Positions 36,603 to 47,630 of a stretch of 64,000 nucleotides of DNA are shown piece after piece. The DNA is taken from contig JADFUC010000709.1 in the NCBI GenBank assembly GCA_019722365.1, positions 2,727,642-2,791,641 on the forward strand, given 5' to 3'. The notes beneath the pieces are model-generated. The model saw only the letters and a program-made list of their open reading frames with translations. It did not search any database and had not been told where the DNA came from. A program made the position numbers and the translations under genes. Source of the DNA: Lithospermum erythrorhizon. Taxonomy: Eukaryota; Streptophyta; Magnoliopsida; Boraginales; Boraginaceae. Each line of letters starts with the position of its first letter. Positions within the stretch are counted from its first letter, which is position 1.

Positions 36603-39600
36603 ATGAATCCCTTTTCTTCTGGCACCCGTTTAAGGTTTGCTTATTTACTCAATTTATTGTTTATTTATTTAGTTAGATTAATTGTTTAGCATCATATTAT
36701 ATTTGTACTCATTTTGTCCCAAAAAGATTGTCCAGTTTGTTAAATGTTTAGTGTCATATTACATTGTCCAGTTAATTAATTGTTTAGCATCATTTTATAT
36801 TTATACTCATTTTGTCCAAAAAGATTGTCCAGTTGATTAATTGTTTAGCATCATATTGTATTTATACTCTTTTTGTCCCAAAAGATTGTCCGGTTAAGAA
36901 TTATTATATGGTTGGTTACATAAATTTGTTAAGATTAGTTAAATTGCTAACTGGGTTTTGAATGATTTGCTTATGCACTCAATTTGTTATTTATTCGTTC
37001 AGTTAGTTAATTCTTTTATCAATCATATTGTGCTCCTTTATTTCCCAAAAAGATTGTCCAGTTTTGAATTATATTATGGTTGGTTCTGTTTTCTGTAGTT
37101 GGACCGAAAGTTGTTAACTTAAGTTAAATTGCTAAGTGGGTTTTGAATGGTTTGCTGGAATGAGCTTAATATTGGTATTGATCGCCGAACTTATAAAAAA
37201 TCATTTTTGGGGTAATAGGGGCTACACTTTTTGTTTTAACTGTTTTTGTCGAACCCTTATTTATACCTCCATGCAGCTTGAAGAAAATTTTGTTTTATTA
37301 TAACTCAATTTCTTGGTACATCAGGTTCAGTTAAGAACGTGAAATTTTTTGTTTCCTTATGTTTCTTTGCCAAAATATTTTGAGTGCAGGGACATGATTC
37401 GGGCCATACGTGCTTCCAAAACTGCAGCTGAGGAGCGTGCTGTTGTGAGAAAAGAATGTGCAGCAATTCGTGCTTCAATAAGTGAAAATGATCATGATTA
37501 TCGGCATCGTGATCTGGCAAAACTTATGTTTATTCACATGCTTGGTTATCCTACGCATTTTGGTCAAATGGAATGTCTCAAGTTGATTGCGTCCCCTGGA
37601 TTTCCGGAGAAAAGAATTGGATATCTTGGCCTTATGCTTCTGCTTGATGAAAGACAGGAAGTCCTGATGTTGGTTACAAATTCCATTAAACAGTATCCAT
37701 GATCGATCTTTCTCTTAGCAACTCTTCAATTACTTTCACTAACATGAACTAAAATAAAATATTATTATAGAGTCGCTAGTGGAGGTGGTAACTATAAGTT
37801 TATGCCAAGAATCCTGGAATGCTAATAGTCAAATAAGTTATCACTGCTTGATTACTTTGATTCAAATTGTTATCTTCTTAATGTATAGAACATTGACACA
37901 CTATCAATGCAACCCTTAACATTCCATAGAGATCTTAATCATACAAATCAATATATTGTTGGGCTTGCGCTTTGTGCATTGGGCAACATTTGTTCTGCAG
38001 AAATGGCTCGTGATCTTGCTCCAGAAGTTGAACGGCTTCTTCAATTCAGAGATCCAAATATCCGAAAGAAAGTCAGTTTTCTGTTCTTCTTTCCCTTATT
38101 TTCATATCACAGTTGTGCCTCTCGAATAATTTTATTAATCTCAACCACGACCTGTCATCTCTAGCTATTAATCCTTAAGGTCGCACCAAACAAGAGTGTT
38201 ATACTGGTCGGAGTAGTTATTGATTTAATATTCTAATCTAGCATCATTAATATGGAACTCAGAGTTGAAGCCCTAAGACTTGATCGTAATAAGTCAATTT
38301 TTTATTTTATTTTTTAAGTTTTCTCTCTCAACACTGATGCAACTCTGCTGCCCCACTACTGAAAGAATAGTAGGAGAAGAGAAGAGGTTTCTATGAGGTA
38401 TAATAGTATCACATAACAGGTATAATAGTATCACATAACACATGGATTTAAAGGTGATGCATATATCGATGGTCTTATAATTGTCTCTTGATTTACCGAT
38501 GCAGCGATGCCCATCCTTTTGATCTTTCTCTCATATATTGTAATAACTTCATCCCTTTCTCTATTTGTTTTCGTATCTTGTTCTAGTCATCTTTAGTTTG
38601 TGCCAGTTTCTTAATAGACGTTCTTGCATGGTAAATTGATCAGATATACCTCTCGATATATTGTACTTCCAAATTATTCAAATTATAATGGTCGAAGTAA
38701 TTCTTAGACAATCTGCTCAACATCCAATTTTATCAAGCAGCTATACCAGGATAGTCACTGTTTTTGTCCATGCAGGCAGCATTATGCTCTATTCGGATAA
38801 TAAAGAAAGTTCCCTGATTCAGTAGAAAATTTTATAAATACTACAGCTGCTTACTTCTACATGAAAGCACCACATGCCTTTAATAACGGGGTCCAACTTT
38901 GCTCAGATCTTTGTAAAATTAGTGCAGAGGCCCTGGAATACTTCAGGAAGGTATGCACTCCCATTCCCATCAGATTCCATGCATTTATGCGTTTTGTAAT
39001 CTATACAAGATTTTGCCTTTAACATAATTGTTTTATGCTACCAATTGCTCGTGGAATACCACGTACTGTTTGCCTTATAAAGGGTTGTTGTATTTTGTTT
39101 ACGGGTCTTTTCTTTTTTTAATCAATAAGGCTTAAGCTGCTTTCCATGGTGTATCTGCAGAATTATTGATTTATTGTTTTTGGAAATCAATTTTTCATTG
39201 ATTTCATAAACTAGATCGCTTTTCTATTTTATGTGATATACGTTGAGTTCGTATAAAAGCCCTGGCCATTCTAGATAGTCTTGATGATAAATAGCTGGTC
39301 TTTAGGAAGTCGGCGAACATAAATGAATTTAAGACACGGTGAAGCAATGTCTTATGGATAAAGTTTGTCAGGTTTTCATATTTTTCTTTGTACGATACCA
39401 GAAACACACAGATGGGTTAGTCAGAGTCCTGAAGGATGTTGCAAATAGTCCATATTCGCCTGAGTACGATGTCTCTGGGATTACAGATCTTGTCTTATGA
39501 TCCGCCAGCAAAGCCCGAGTATTGGGAGATGGAGATGCTGATGCTAGTGATTTTATGAATGATATTCTTGCACAGGTTAGTTTTCTGATTATCAACATAT

Positions 39601-42600
39601 CAACTCTCACTATCATCACACGAGGGAGGGTTGAGTTTTACATGTTTTGTTTTGCTAATTTGGTGGAAGTATTCATTTCTTGAAATAAATTTTCCTAACT
39701 TTCCACCCTGCTGACTCTAAATTTATCCATAGGTGGCAACAAAAACAGAAACAAATAAGAATGCAGGAAATGCAATCCTCTATGAATGTGTTGCTACTAT
39801 TATGGCCATTGAAGATAATGGTGGCTCTATGAAAGCTAAGTATCAATATTTGGGAAGATTTTTGTCTAATCGTGATAACAATATCAGGTTTTTATTTCAT
39901 TCCTTCACTGAAATTCCAATTTCCAATACTTTTAATTTCAAAGAAATTCCTTCATTGAAATTGCAATATTTCATTCCTTCACTAAGATTCCTTCATTGAA
40001 ATATCAGATATGTTGCGTTGAATATGCTGATGAGAGCCATAGCAGTAGATAGCCAAGCAGTCCAGAGGCATCGAGCAACCATTTTGGAATGTGTGAAGGT
40101 ATCTTGACTATTTCAGACCCCAAGTACATATAGGAAAACACGTCTGCATGATTCGGGAATGTGATTTACTTCTTATACTTCTATTATTTGTCCATCACTT
40201 CAAGATGAATAGGTTTTTCTAATATTTTTTATTTTTGTTTTGAGTATCAAGGATGCAGATGCTTCCATTAGAAAAAGGGCCCTTGAGCTTGTATATGTTT
40301 TAGCAAATGAAAGTAATGTGCAGACTTTGACCAAGGAATTAACTGACTACTTGGTAGTAAGTGATCTCGAGTTCAGGGGAGATCTTTGTGAAAAAATCTG
40401 CTCCATGGTAGAGAAGTAAGTTTCCAGCTAACTAATATATAAAACTTATGTTCATGCAGAATATTTCTCTTGATGTCCACCAAGGCATTCCCTTCGAATT
40501 TAGATTAGTTATTTTCTACACACATGATTTTCATACATTACCCTTTTCTCCCCATGGTACTTAGTGTTTGTATTTGGTTAATATATTTTGTTCCATGTTA
40601 AGTGTTTCAGTGTATTATGGTTACTAAATGTATGTGATGATTTAGATTCTCCCCAAACAAGATTTGGTATATCGATCAGATGTTGAAGGTTCTATCTGAG
40701 GTATGCTGTTGAATGTCTATTATAATGATTTCTTCAGCATCTTTTGGGGCTTGTTTTCTACTTGAGTTAATCCGATGTTACTTAATTTTCCGTCTCTGAG
40801 CTTGAACGGTGTCATATTGTATTGTTTATCTGGTGTTGTATAATACTCCCTCCATCTCAAACAGGTTATCCTTTTTGAATTTCGATGGTTTTTAAATTTT
40901 GAACTAAAGTATTTTTAGTGTACTTTTAACATGGTAGTTTTGATTCAAATCAAAGTAGGTGTGTCAATTAAGGCTTCAAAGTTTGTAAATTTTGACCATT
41001 GAAAATCAAACTGCACAATCTTTGTTGGATGGAGGGACTAGAGAGTATATTTTACTATGAGTCAATCATGTTATCCAGAATCTTGATTTAAATGTGGCTA
41101 ATAAGTGGCATTCACCACATGTAATCCTAAATTCGCCAATCGTAGTAATTACTTTGTGTGCTTGTCAGGCTGGGAATTATGTAAAGGATGAAGTATGGCA
41201 TTCCCTCATCGTCGTGATTACCAATGCTCTTAATCTTCATGGGTATAGTGTCAGATCTTTATACAAGGTTGTGCAGACAGCAAATGAACAGGTATTAACT
41301 TCTGCGATTCTTGCAGATGTGCTGGAGTCTAAATTGTGGCTTCTTGATTCTTGCAGAAGTTGGTTTCATCTGCATAAAGCCCTAAAATAATCCTGCTTTT
41401 TATATGTTTTGGTTAGGAAACACTCGTACGAGTTGCTGTTTGGTGCATTGGAGAATATGGCGATTTGTTGGTTAATAACACTGGAGTTCTTGACATTGAG
41501 GACCCAATAACGGTTAGTTCAGAAATTTACTTGTTTGTTTGATTTACAGAAGTAGTTTTGTGCTGATTGATGTCAGTTTAATTTCTTTCCAGGTCTCTGA
41601 TATTCATGGTTGGTACTTGGTATGAACATAATCACCTTTGTCTTTCCATGTATAAGTTCTTACATGTTAGTCTTCGATACCTTTGGTGTAGGTCTCAGAG
41701 TCTGCTGCCGTGGATGTTGTGGAAATTGCCACTAAATGCCATTCCTCAGATCCTAGTTCCAAGGCTATGTGTTTGATTGCATTATTGAAGCTGTCAAGCC
41801 GGTTTCCCTCTTCTTCAATGTATGTAACTGTACTTGATGAATTAAAAAAGGACCAACTCTACGTTTTGTAGGTTCCAAGCTTCAATTTCACTCGAGATTA
41901 CTTTTGAGCATAGATTTTATGTCCTTAGTTTTGCATGTATAACTTGGATCCTTGAGATCTTTGATTTGCATTACTTTATAATTTTGTGATATTGATTAAG
42001 CATTGTATGTGATTTAGGAGGATAAATGAAATTGTCGCGCAGTATAAGGGGAGCTTTGTTCTTGAACTGCAGCAAAGAGCTATTGAATTTGATACAATTA
42101 TTCAAAGGCATCAAAATATTCGGTACGAAGTGATAATCCCAGCTTCTCCTTGAATTCCTTCAGTTATTTTCTGAAATCACTGCATGTATACAATCAGGTC
42201 TACACTTGTTGAGCGGATGCCTGCACTTGATGAGGCTGGCTATAGTGGCAGGAAGACTGGTTCAGTTCCTGCAGTTGCTTCAACTTCTCAAGGAACTTCA
42301 TTAAACCTTCCAAATGGTGCTGTTAAGACCACCTCTCCTCTTGTCGATTTACTTGATCTTAGTGCGGAAGATGATGTTCCAACGCCGAACTTATCTGGTG
42401 GTGATGTTCTCCAGGATCTTCTTGGCATCGATTTGTCACCTGCATCTTCACAGTCAGGTAGTCTTTTTTCTGCTGTATTTTCGATGCTAAAGATAGCTGT
42501 ACATACCTGTTATCAGTAATGATTGTTCATCTGTAATTGGTAACGATCAAACTTTCCAGCAGCCTTATAATTGTTGAACTGCAAACTGTTCTTGCATTCT

Positions 42601-44071
42601 TTTAGATGGTCTGAAATAGTCATTTGATAAGAGTTTCTGGTTGAGGAATTTGATATTTCATGTAATCCTTACATTTGTTAGGTTTTCTAACATTTTCTTG
42701 TTTTGCCTTTCAGGTATGAATCAGGCCCAGAAAAGTGGCACTGATGTCCTACTGGATCTGTTGTCAATCGAGACACCTCCAGGTCAAAGTAGTTCATCAA
42801 TGCCTGATATGTCATCTCCCACTTTGAACAAGAAGAGTACAATTGATGTTTTAGATATATTGTCTTCTCCATCTGCGCCTTCAACACAAATTCCTTCTGC
42901 TGGTAGTTCTTCAACAATGGACCTGTTGGATAGTTTTCCTCCTCGCTCCTCAATGCCTGGTATCATCTTCTTTTCTATTAGATGATACACATTTATTTGT
43001 GTTAGTGGACAACTGTATTGCCCATTGCATATTGAGATAGATGAAATATTTAGAAAATAAATACGGTCCACGTATTAATACTTTAAAACTTGTTGCAGAT
43101 GGCAATGGTCCTGCTTATCCTTCAATTGTTGCATTTGAGAGCAACACCCTGAAAGTAACATTTAACTTCTCTAAGCAGCAAGGAAACCCACAGACTGTTA
43201 TCGAGGCTCACTTCTCAAATAAATCTCCTAATGTCTATACCGATTTTATTTTCCAGGCAGCTGTTCCAAAGGCAATGTTATTTATAAACATCTTTACTTC
43301 CTAGTATCCTATATGAATATGCTTGGTTTTCTGTTAATTTGTTGGAGGAAGTGCAGTTTGTTTTTTTGTTTTAATCATTAATCTACTCGAATGTCACCAT
43401 TGCGGATCCCAATGCATCTCTCATTTCTCGTGAGAAGGATTCCTGCTGTACACTAAAAAAAATCCTGGAGAATATGATTAAGCTTCTGATGCAAGTCACT
43501 TCTTTATTCGATACTTGGGTCATTTACTACTACTATATTAACTTTATGAACCTGCATGTTAATGCCAATTAGTGTTCACTTCACAGTTTCTTCAATTACA
43601 CTTGGAGCCAGCAAGCAGTAATACTCTCCCTGCAAGTGGAAATGAGTCCATCACCCAGAAGTTACGAGTTACAAACAGCCAAAACGGGAAGGTACATAAT
43701 CTCGCTATTCTTACCAGGTCGTTTATGTTCAAATATGTAAACATTGTATGGGAAGGTATGCTATAAACTAATTCTAGCAGCATCTTCAAGTCATTGAGAC
43801 CTGTCTGGTAGTATAGCTTGTTTAATAATATCATTTGAAGAATAATGCCCTGCATGGGAGCAGTGTTCTAAACTTAGTAGTTGGTGATTTCAGTTTTTAT
43901 GGACTTTAGTTGCTGTTTTGTGCGGTGATTATTCAGTTGCCTCGGTTTTGATGCGTTAAAGTATTCTTCTTTCAGAAATCCCTCGTCATGCGTGTACGAA
44001 TAGGATACAAAGTCAATAACAAAGATGTGCTAGAGGAAGGTCAAATCAGCAACTTCCCCCACGGTTTGTGA
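36603..44071 (+). CDS. AP-1 complex subunit gamma (gamma-adaptin), 18 exons, frame disrupted in exons 4-5
   Basis: The large gamma subunit of the AP-1 clathrin adaptor at the trans-Golgi network. Exons: 36603-36634, 37390-37692, 37930-38071, 38776-38950, 39402-39575, 39733-39887, 40008-40098, 40252-40415, 40646-40700, 41169-41291, 41417-41512, 41692-41819, 42018-42122, 42198-42457, 42714-42959, 43099-43271, 43587-43691, 43976-44071. The intact design is about 875 aa: [19 protein letters not shown], the adaptin HEAT trunk (exons 2-13), a hinge with repeated DLLDL/DVLxDLL clathrin-box-like motifs (exons 14-15), and a gamma-ear ending [12 protein letters not shown]. The exon 16 donor is GC (43272-43273), with phase kept. 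Exon 4 has one extra base near the KKVPD codons, then garbled text. Exon 5 has an in-frame TGA after SGITD. Exon 6 has a garbled LRVLAIN stretch. So it is either a young pseudogene or a working gene with consensus errors; twelve downstream exons remain in phase. Confidence 0.85.
36670..37065. repeat. About 62-bp minisatellite in gamma-adaptin intron 1
   Basis: Three to four copies of a unit reading TTAATTGTTTAGCATCATAT, then TATTTATACTCATTTTGTCC, then CAAAAAGATTGTCCAGTT (about 36680-36895). A more diverged copy lies near 36990-37065. The unit resembles the end of a Stowaway-like MITE (compare 35507-35540), suggesting the array grew from a MITE tip. Confidence 0.75.
40844..41040. mobile_element. 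Stowaway-like MITE in gamma-adaptin intron 9
   Basis: A 193-bp element (40846-41038) has ends CTCCCTCCATC and GATGGAGGGAC and is flanked by TA on both sides. A copy sits at the matching place in the duplicated gene fragment (55737-55900), so it was present before the duplication. Confidence 0.8.
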
Positions 44072-45500
44072 GTTCAAATGTCTTTAATAGCATAAGTTGA
44101 GATTCCTTCACTATGGAGAAGCATCTGTTCGGTTTTGGTGGTGGTGGTGGCCGTGTTGTGCAATACTTTGTTGTTCTCACCACTATCGTTTTGTGAAGAT
44201 TGACACGCTGCTTCTCGCAGTGGCTTGCGCTTGAATTATTGTGATGCTTCCATTATTGCTGTCCTTCCCATTTAGAATTGGCAAACTGTACATTATCATA
44301 AGATATTAGGTAAGTCGTCATGGAAAGTCCAATTTTGCCGATGAGGCACATATAGAAGAGATCACATGTGAAATTTTATCGAGGTGTTTGATGTTAATTT
44401 TCGAAGTTGTGAAAATGGGTTGTAATATAAACTTTTGATTGAGTTATGCAATTGTTTTATGTATCTCTTTGTAAAATTACACAAACAGAAATTCATGATT
44501 GGAATCAGATGTTTGGCTGTAAAATGGCTCATGATGCATTCATTTTGTGTGTTAATTGCAAACCTCTCTGCTAGCGTGATGCAAGGTTGATCCTTTTTAC
44601 CATTTGCGCCAAAACCTTTATGACAAGGCTGGGTATATTTGACATATCAATTAAAAGCACTCAAATTCTTAAAGGAGTTTCAAAATACTGTGATTTTGTT
44701 AAAGGGATGTAAGGTTGATCCTTACCATTTAGCGAAACTCCGTATAGTAACGTTTATGATATAATATGATACATTGGAATTAAAAGCACTTAATTTCTTA
44801 AAGGAGTTTCCAAATATCATAGATTTTATATGCAACACCTGACTATAATTTGTCATTGAAAATACACTAACTAAAATGAAGCAATTTTGTCATTGAAAAT
44901 ACACTAACAACTAAAAATGAAGCAAAATAACTAGAATCAACATATGAGGATGATGAGGCATTAAAAATCATGGAACTTAGGGGAATATTTAATCTTGAAC
45001 GATTATATTAACATGCTTCAAATCGCCTCCGAAGAGTGCCTCCTAATCCCTTCTGTGCAGGGTATTAGATCAGATAGTACACAATCTTACCCTATATGAT
45101 AACAAAGAGGTTGTTTTCGAATAATCTCTGTGAACTCCAAAAAAATAAATGTGGAGGCTTTCTCAGCCCTTCTTACTACCACCAATTTCACCTTCCACAA
45201 GTGCATGCCTTGTTAAAACAATCTCTTTGACAAGGTTCCTGTAAGTAAATGGTCTAACAGCTGATCTCAAGAAAATTCCAGGAGGAATTCTACTTTCTTT
45301 CTACGAGGACCAACTTCTAAAATTAGTGATTTCTATAAAAATTAATACAAAGATGGACTGCTGATGTTTTCAGTTTAGGGCTCTTAGGGGATGGAGATTA
45401 TTAAAGAAAAGCAATTGTCAAATAAAATCTTATTGGTAAACACTAGTTGAAGATTATCCAGAATCATCTAAAGCATACTTATAGAAGTAATTTGTACTCG
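44072..45500. other. Gamma-adaptin 3' flank and AT-rich intergenic DNA
   Basis: The probable 3' UTR runs to about 44500. It contains a short repeated block (GTTGATCCTT(T/A)... and ATTAAAAGCACT.AA.TTCTTAAAGGAGTTTC; copies near 44586-44690 and 44710-44815). No further exon is convincing until the fragment near 45510. Confidence 0.5.
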
Positions 45501-45509
45501 TTTTTGGAA

Positions 45510-45767
45510 ATTACATATTATTGACAGATCTACTATGAAACAGCGTTATTCTCAGGTAAGTATCCACATAATCTAGTTGCGTTATAGCTTTGGGACTAAT
45601 TTTATCATTATCCACATTCCACAATAAATGCAGGTTGCTTTAAGAAATGGCGAAATATCTGCTTCAGGTTCACTAAATTACCGCCAGACCTTGGTAACTG
45701 AATGCCATCGAGCGATGGCCAACATCTACCAAAAATTCATGGAATTACTGCCTGCTTTGGAAGTTAA
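45510..45767 (+). pseudogene. Unidentified exon pair truncated by a copia LTR
   Basis: A frame ending DRSTMKQRYSQ stops at a good donor (CAG|GTAAGT, 45556). After an intron with a TGCAG acceptor (45629-45633), it continues in phase as VALRNGEISASGSLNYRQ and TLVTECHRAMANIYQKFMEL, then LPALEVN, and is cut at 45768 by the TG of an LTR. Helical, charged, stop-free text joined across consensus splice sites suggests real former coding sequence. I do not recognise the protein. The remainder is not found on the far side of the transposon pile. It may be a gene remnant destroyed by the insertion. Confidence 0.4.
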
Positions 45768-46346
45768 TGTTAGAATTCCACATCATTATTGCATAATTAA
45801 ACGCCCATTAATTATTCAATAATACGAATCCCGCCTGCGATTTATAATTCAAACTTCAATGCGACCCATGCCAATTCGTAATACGACAAACAACAGAAAG
45901 AGAAAAGAATAAACGAGACAATATTTACTCCTAATTCACCTTTCACAACTCATGAAGACCGCTTTTACAAGCATCAAGAACCAAATTTTACTATCTCTCA
46001 ATTGGGGACAAGCTTTTGCTGGGGATTAAAAACTCTAATCATGCTCTCCCTACGCCCTCAAACTATTTTTCTATGATTCTAATATTTGAGTACCATTAAT
46101 AATCAATCACCCCTATTTATGTGCGCTTACAAAGAGATACTAGATCTAAACTCCAAACTTTAATAAGAAAATCGAACCAAAAAGGCCTCAAATAATCGCC
46201 TCAAATAAGGCTGCTTCATGAGACCCCTACTGGTCTCGAACTGCTCTATAAGGCCCCAGCCTTTCTCTCGGTGTCATAGATTCCCCCATCGAGACCCCCT
46301 GCTCTATGGCGCCTCCCAAAACCGAAATCGGGCTTCACATTCAACA
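45768..46346 (-). repeat. 3' LTR of the outer copia element
   Basis: 579 bp with TG..CA-type ends (TGTTAGAATTCC ... TTCAACA on plus). It is followed by CCTCCCACTCAAG, the complement of a polypurine tract. It shares the CATCGAGACCCC-type text with the LTRs at 56580-57222 and 61309-61985, so the elements belong to related families. Confidence 0.65.
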
Positions 46347-46747
46347 CCTCCCACTCAAGACATTTCGTGATATTGTCTTCTTCTATTAGTCTTTAATTCA
46401 GCAGCTAGCACTCGAGTTCATCATCCTCGAACTCCCACCGAAATTAAAAACCCAACTTTAGCTGCCTTTTATTCACCAATTGAAATACATCATTGAATGT
46501 CACCAACTTAGCTAAACCATTGCCTCATTGACTTTCCCACATTCAAATCGGCAACATGTTTTTCTTCAACCGGCCAAACTTTCGATCTTTTCCTGCGCGC
46601 CTTAAATCCTCCAAGCTGACGGCCATCACCCAATCTCTCTTCTATTTCTCGGCCTCGACCTCCCACTTGATCTATTCATCGATATTCCAGATTCGACAAC
46701 ACCTTCTCAGCCCAGCGTATCATTAAGAGGCTGGCAGAGACCCCTCT

Positions 46748-47630
46748 CAGAGTGAACCACCTAAAAACCTAACTATATAACAAAGCATTCTCGTTAAATA
46801 ATACAACATTGATAACGGTAATCAAGGAACGAACGTATTACAACGAAACAAAAAAACGATTACAATGAAAATGATTCGAACAAAACGAACCTGGGACGTT
46901 TCACGTCCGACGCTTCCTTAAAATGCATTCTAATTCCTCTTCCCCAAATCCAAGCAGACGACTTGGCGTGATCGCTTCCCAAGATAAATGACTCCACCCA
47001 TCGACTTCCACAAAGACAAAACAATCGACGACGAACCGTCAAGGAAGCCGACAGACACTGGTAAAACAAAGAATGCAGAATTCGGGTGCTCTCGGATTTC
47101 TTGCAGTGTTGTGTGTTTTTTTTTCTTCGATTTCTTGTCCTCAGGGTCGATGGATTGTTCGTAATTATATGTAGGCTTCGCCAAACAAAACGCCTCCGCA
47201 TTAAGTGTGCACTAAACACCCTTAATGACCAAAACAAACGTATGTAGAATCGCCATTCGATTTGAATGATTTCAAGTTTGAAATGTGCAAAACCGAACTC
47301 GATCGAAGCAAAAGTGATTTAATTTACCCCCCCTTTCTAACCTGCACTGTCCGCTGGTGCCCACACACACGCACTGCTTCACAATTTTCGAGCTCATTTT
47401 CCCTGATTTACCCCCCTCAAGGGCTACGCCAGAGAGTTTTACAAGAGTCAATCACATTACCAAGGCTACTAGAGCCTTACTATAAACCGTCACTCTCCCA
47501 CACTCGGCCCAACGGCACGACGTGATTTTCCAAACTTTGTGGTTTGATCCTATCTTCAAGCAAGCTCACTGACACACAAACGGTAGGCAAATTTTGGATT
47601 CACAACGCCTAATATTCACTTTATCCAACA
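46748..47630 (-). repeat. 3' LTR of the nested copia
   Basis: This aligns with about 52375-53265. Shared blocks include CGTCCGACGCTT, GTGTGCACTAAACACCCTTAATGACC (one base differs), TGATTTCAAGTTTGAAATGT, CTCCCACACTCGGCCCAA and CGCCTAATATTCACTTTATC. Confidence 0.8.

Noticed and set aside
36603..44071. Calling the main gamma-adaptin locus simply intact or simply dead
   Set aside because: Fifteen exons are in perfect phase, but exons 4 and 5 clearly break the frame and exon 6 has an aberrant patch. The sequence alone cannot decide between mutation and consensus error.
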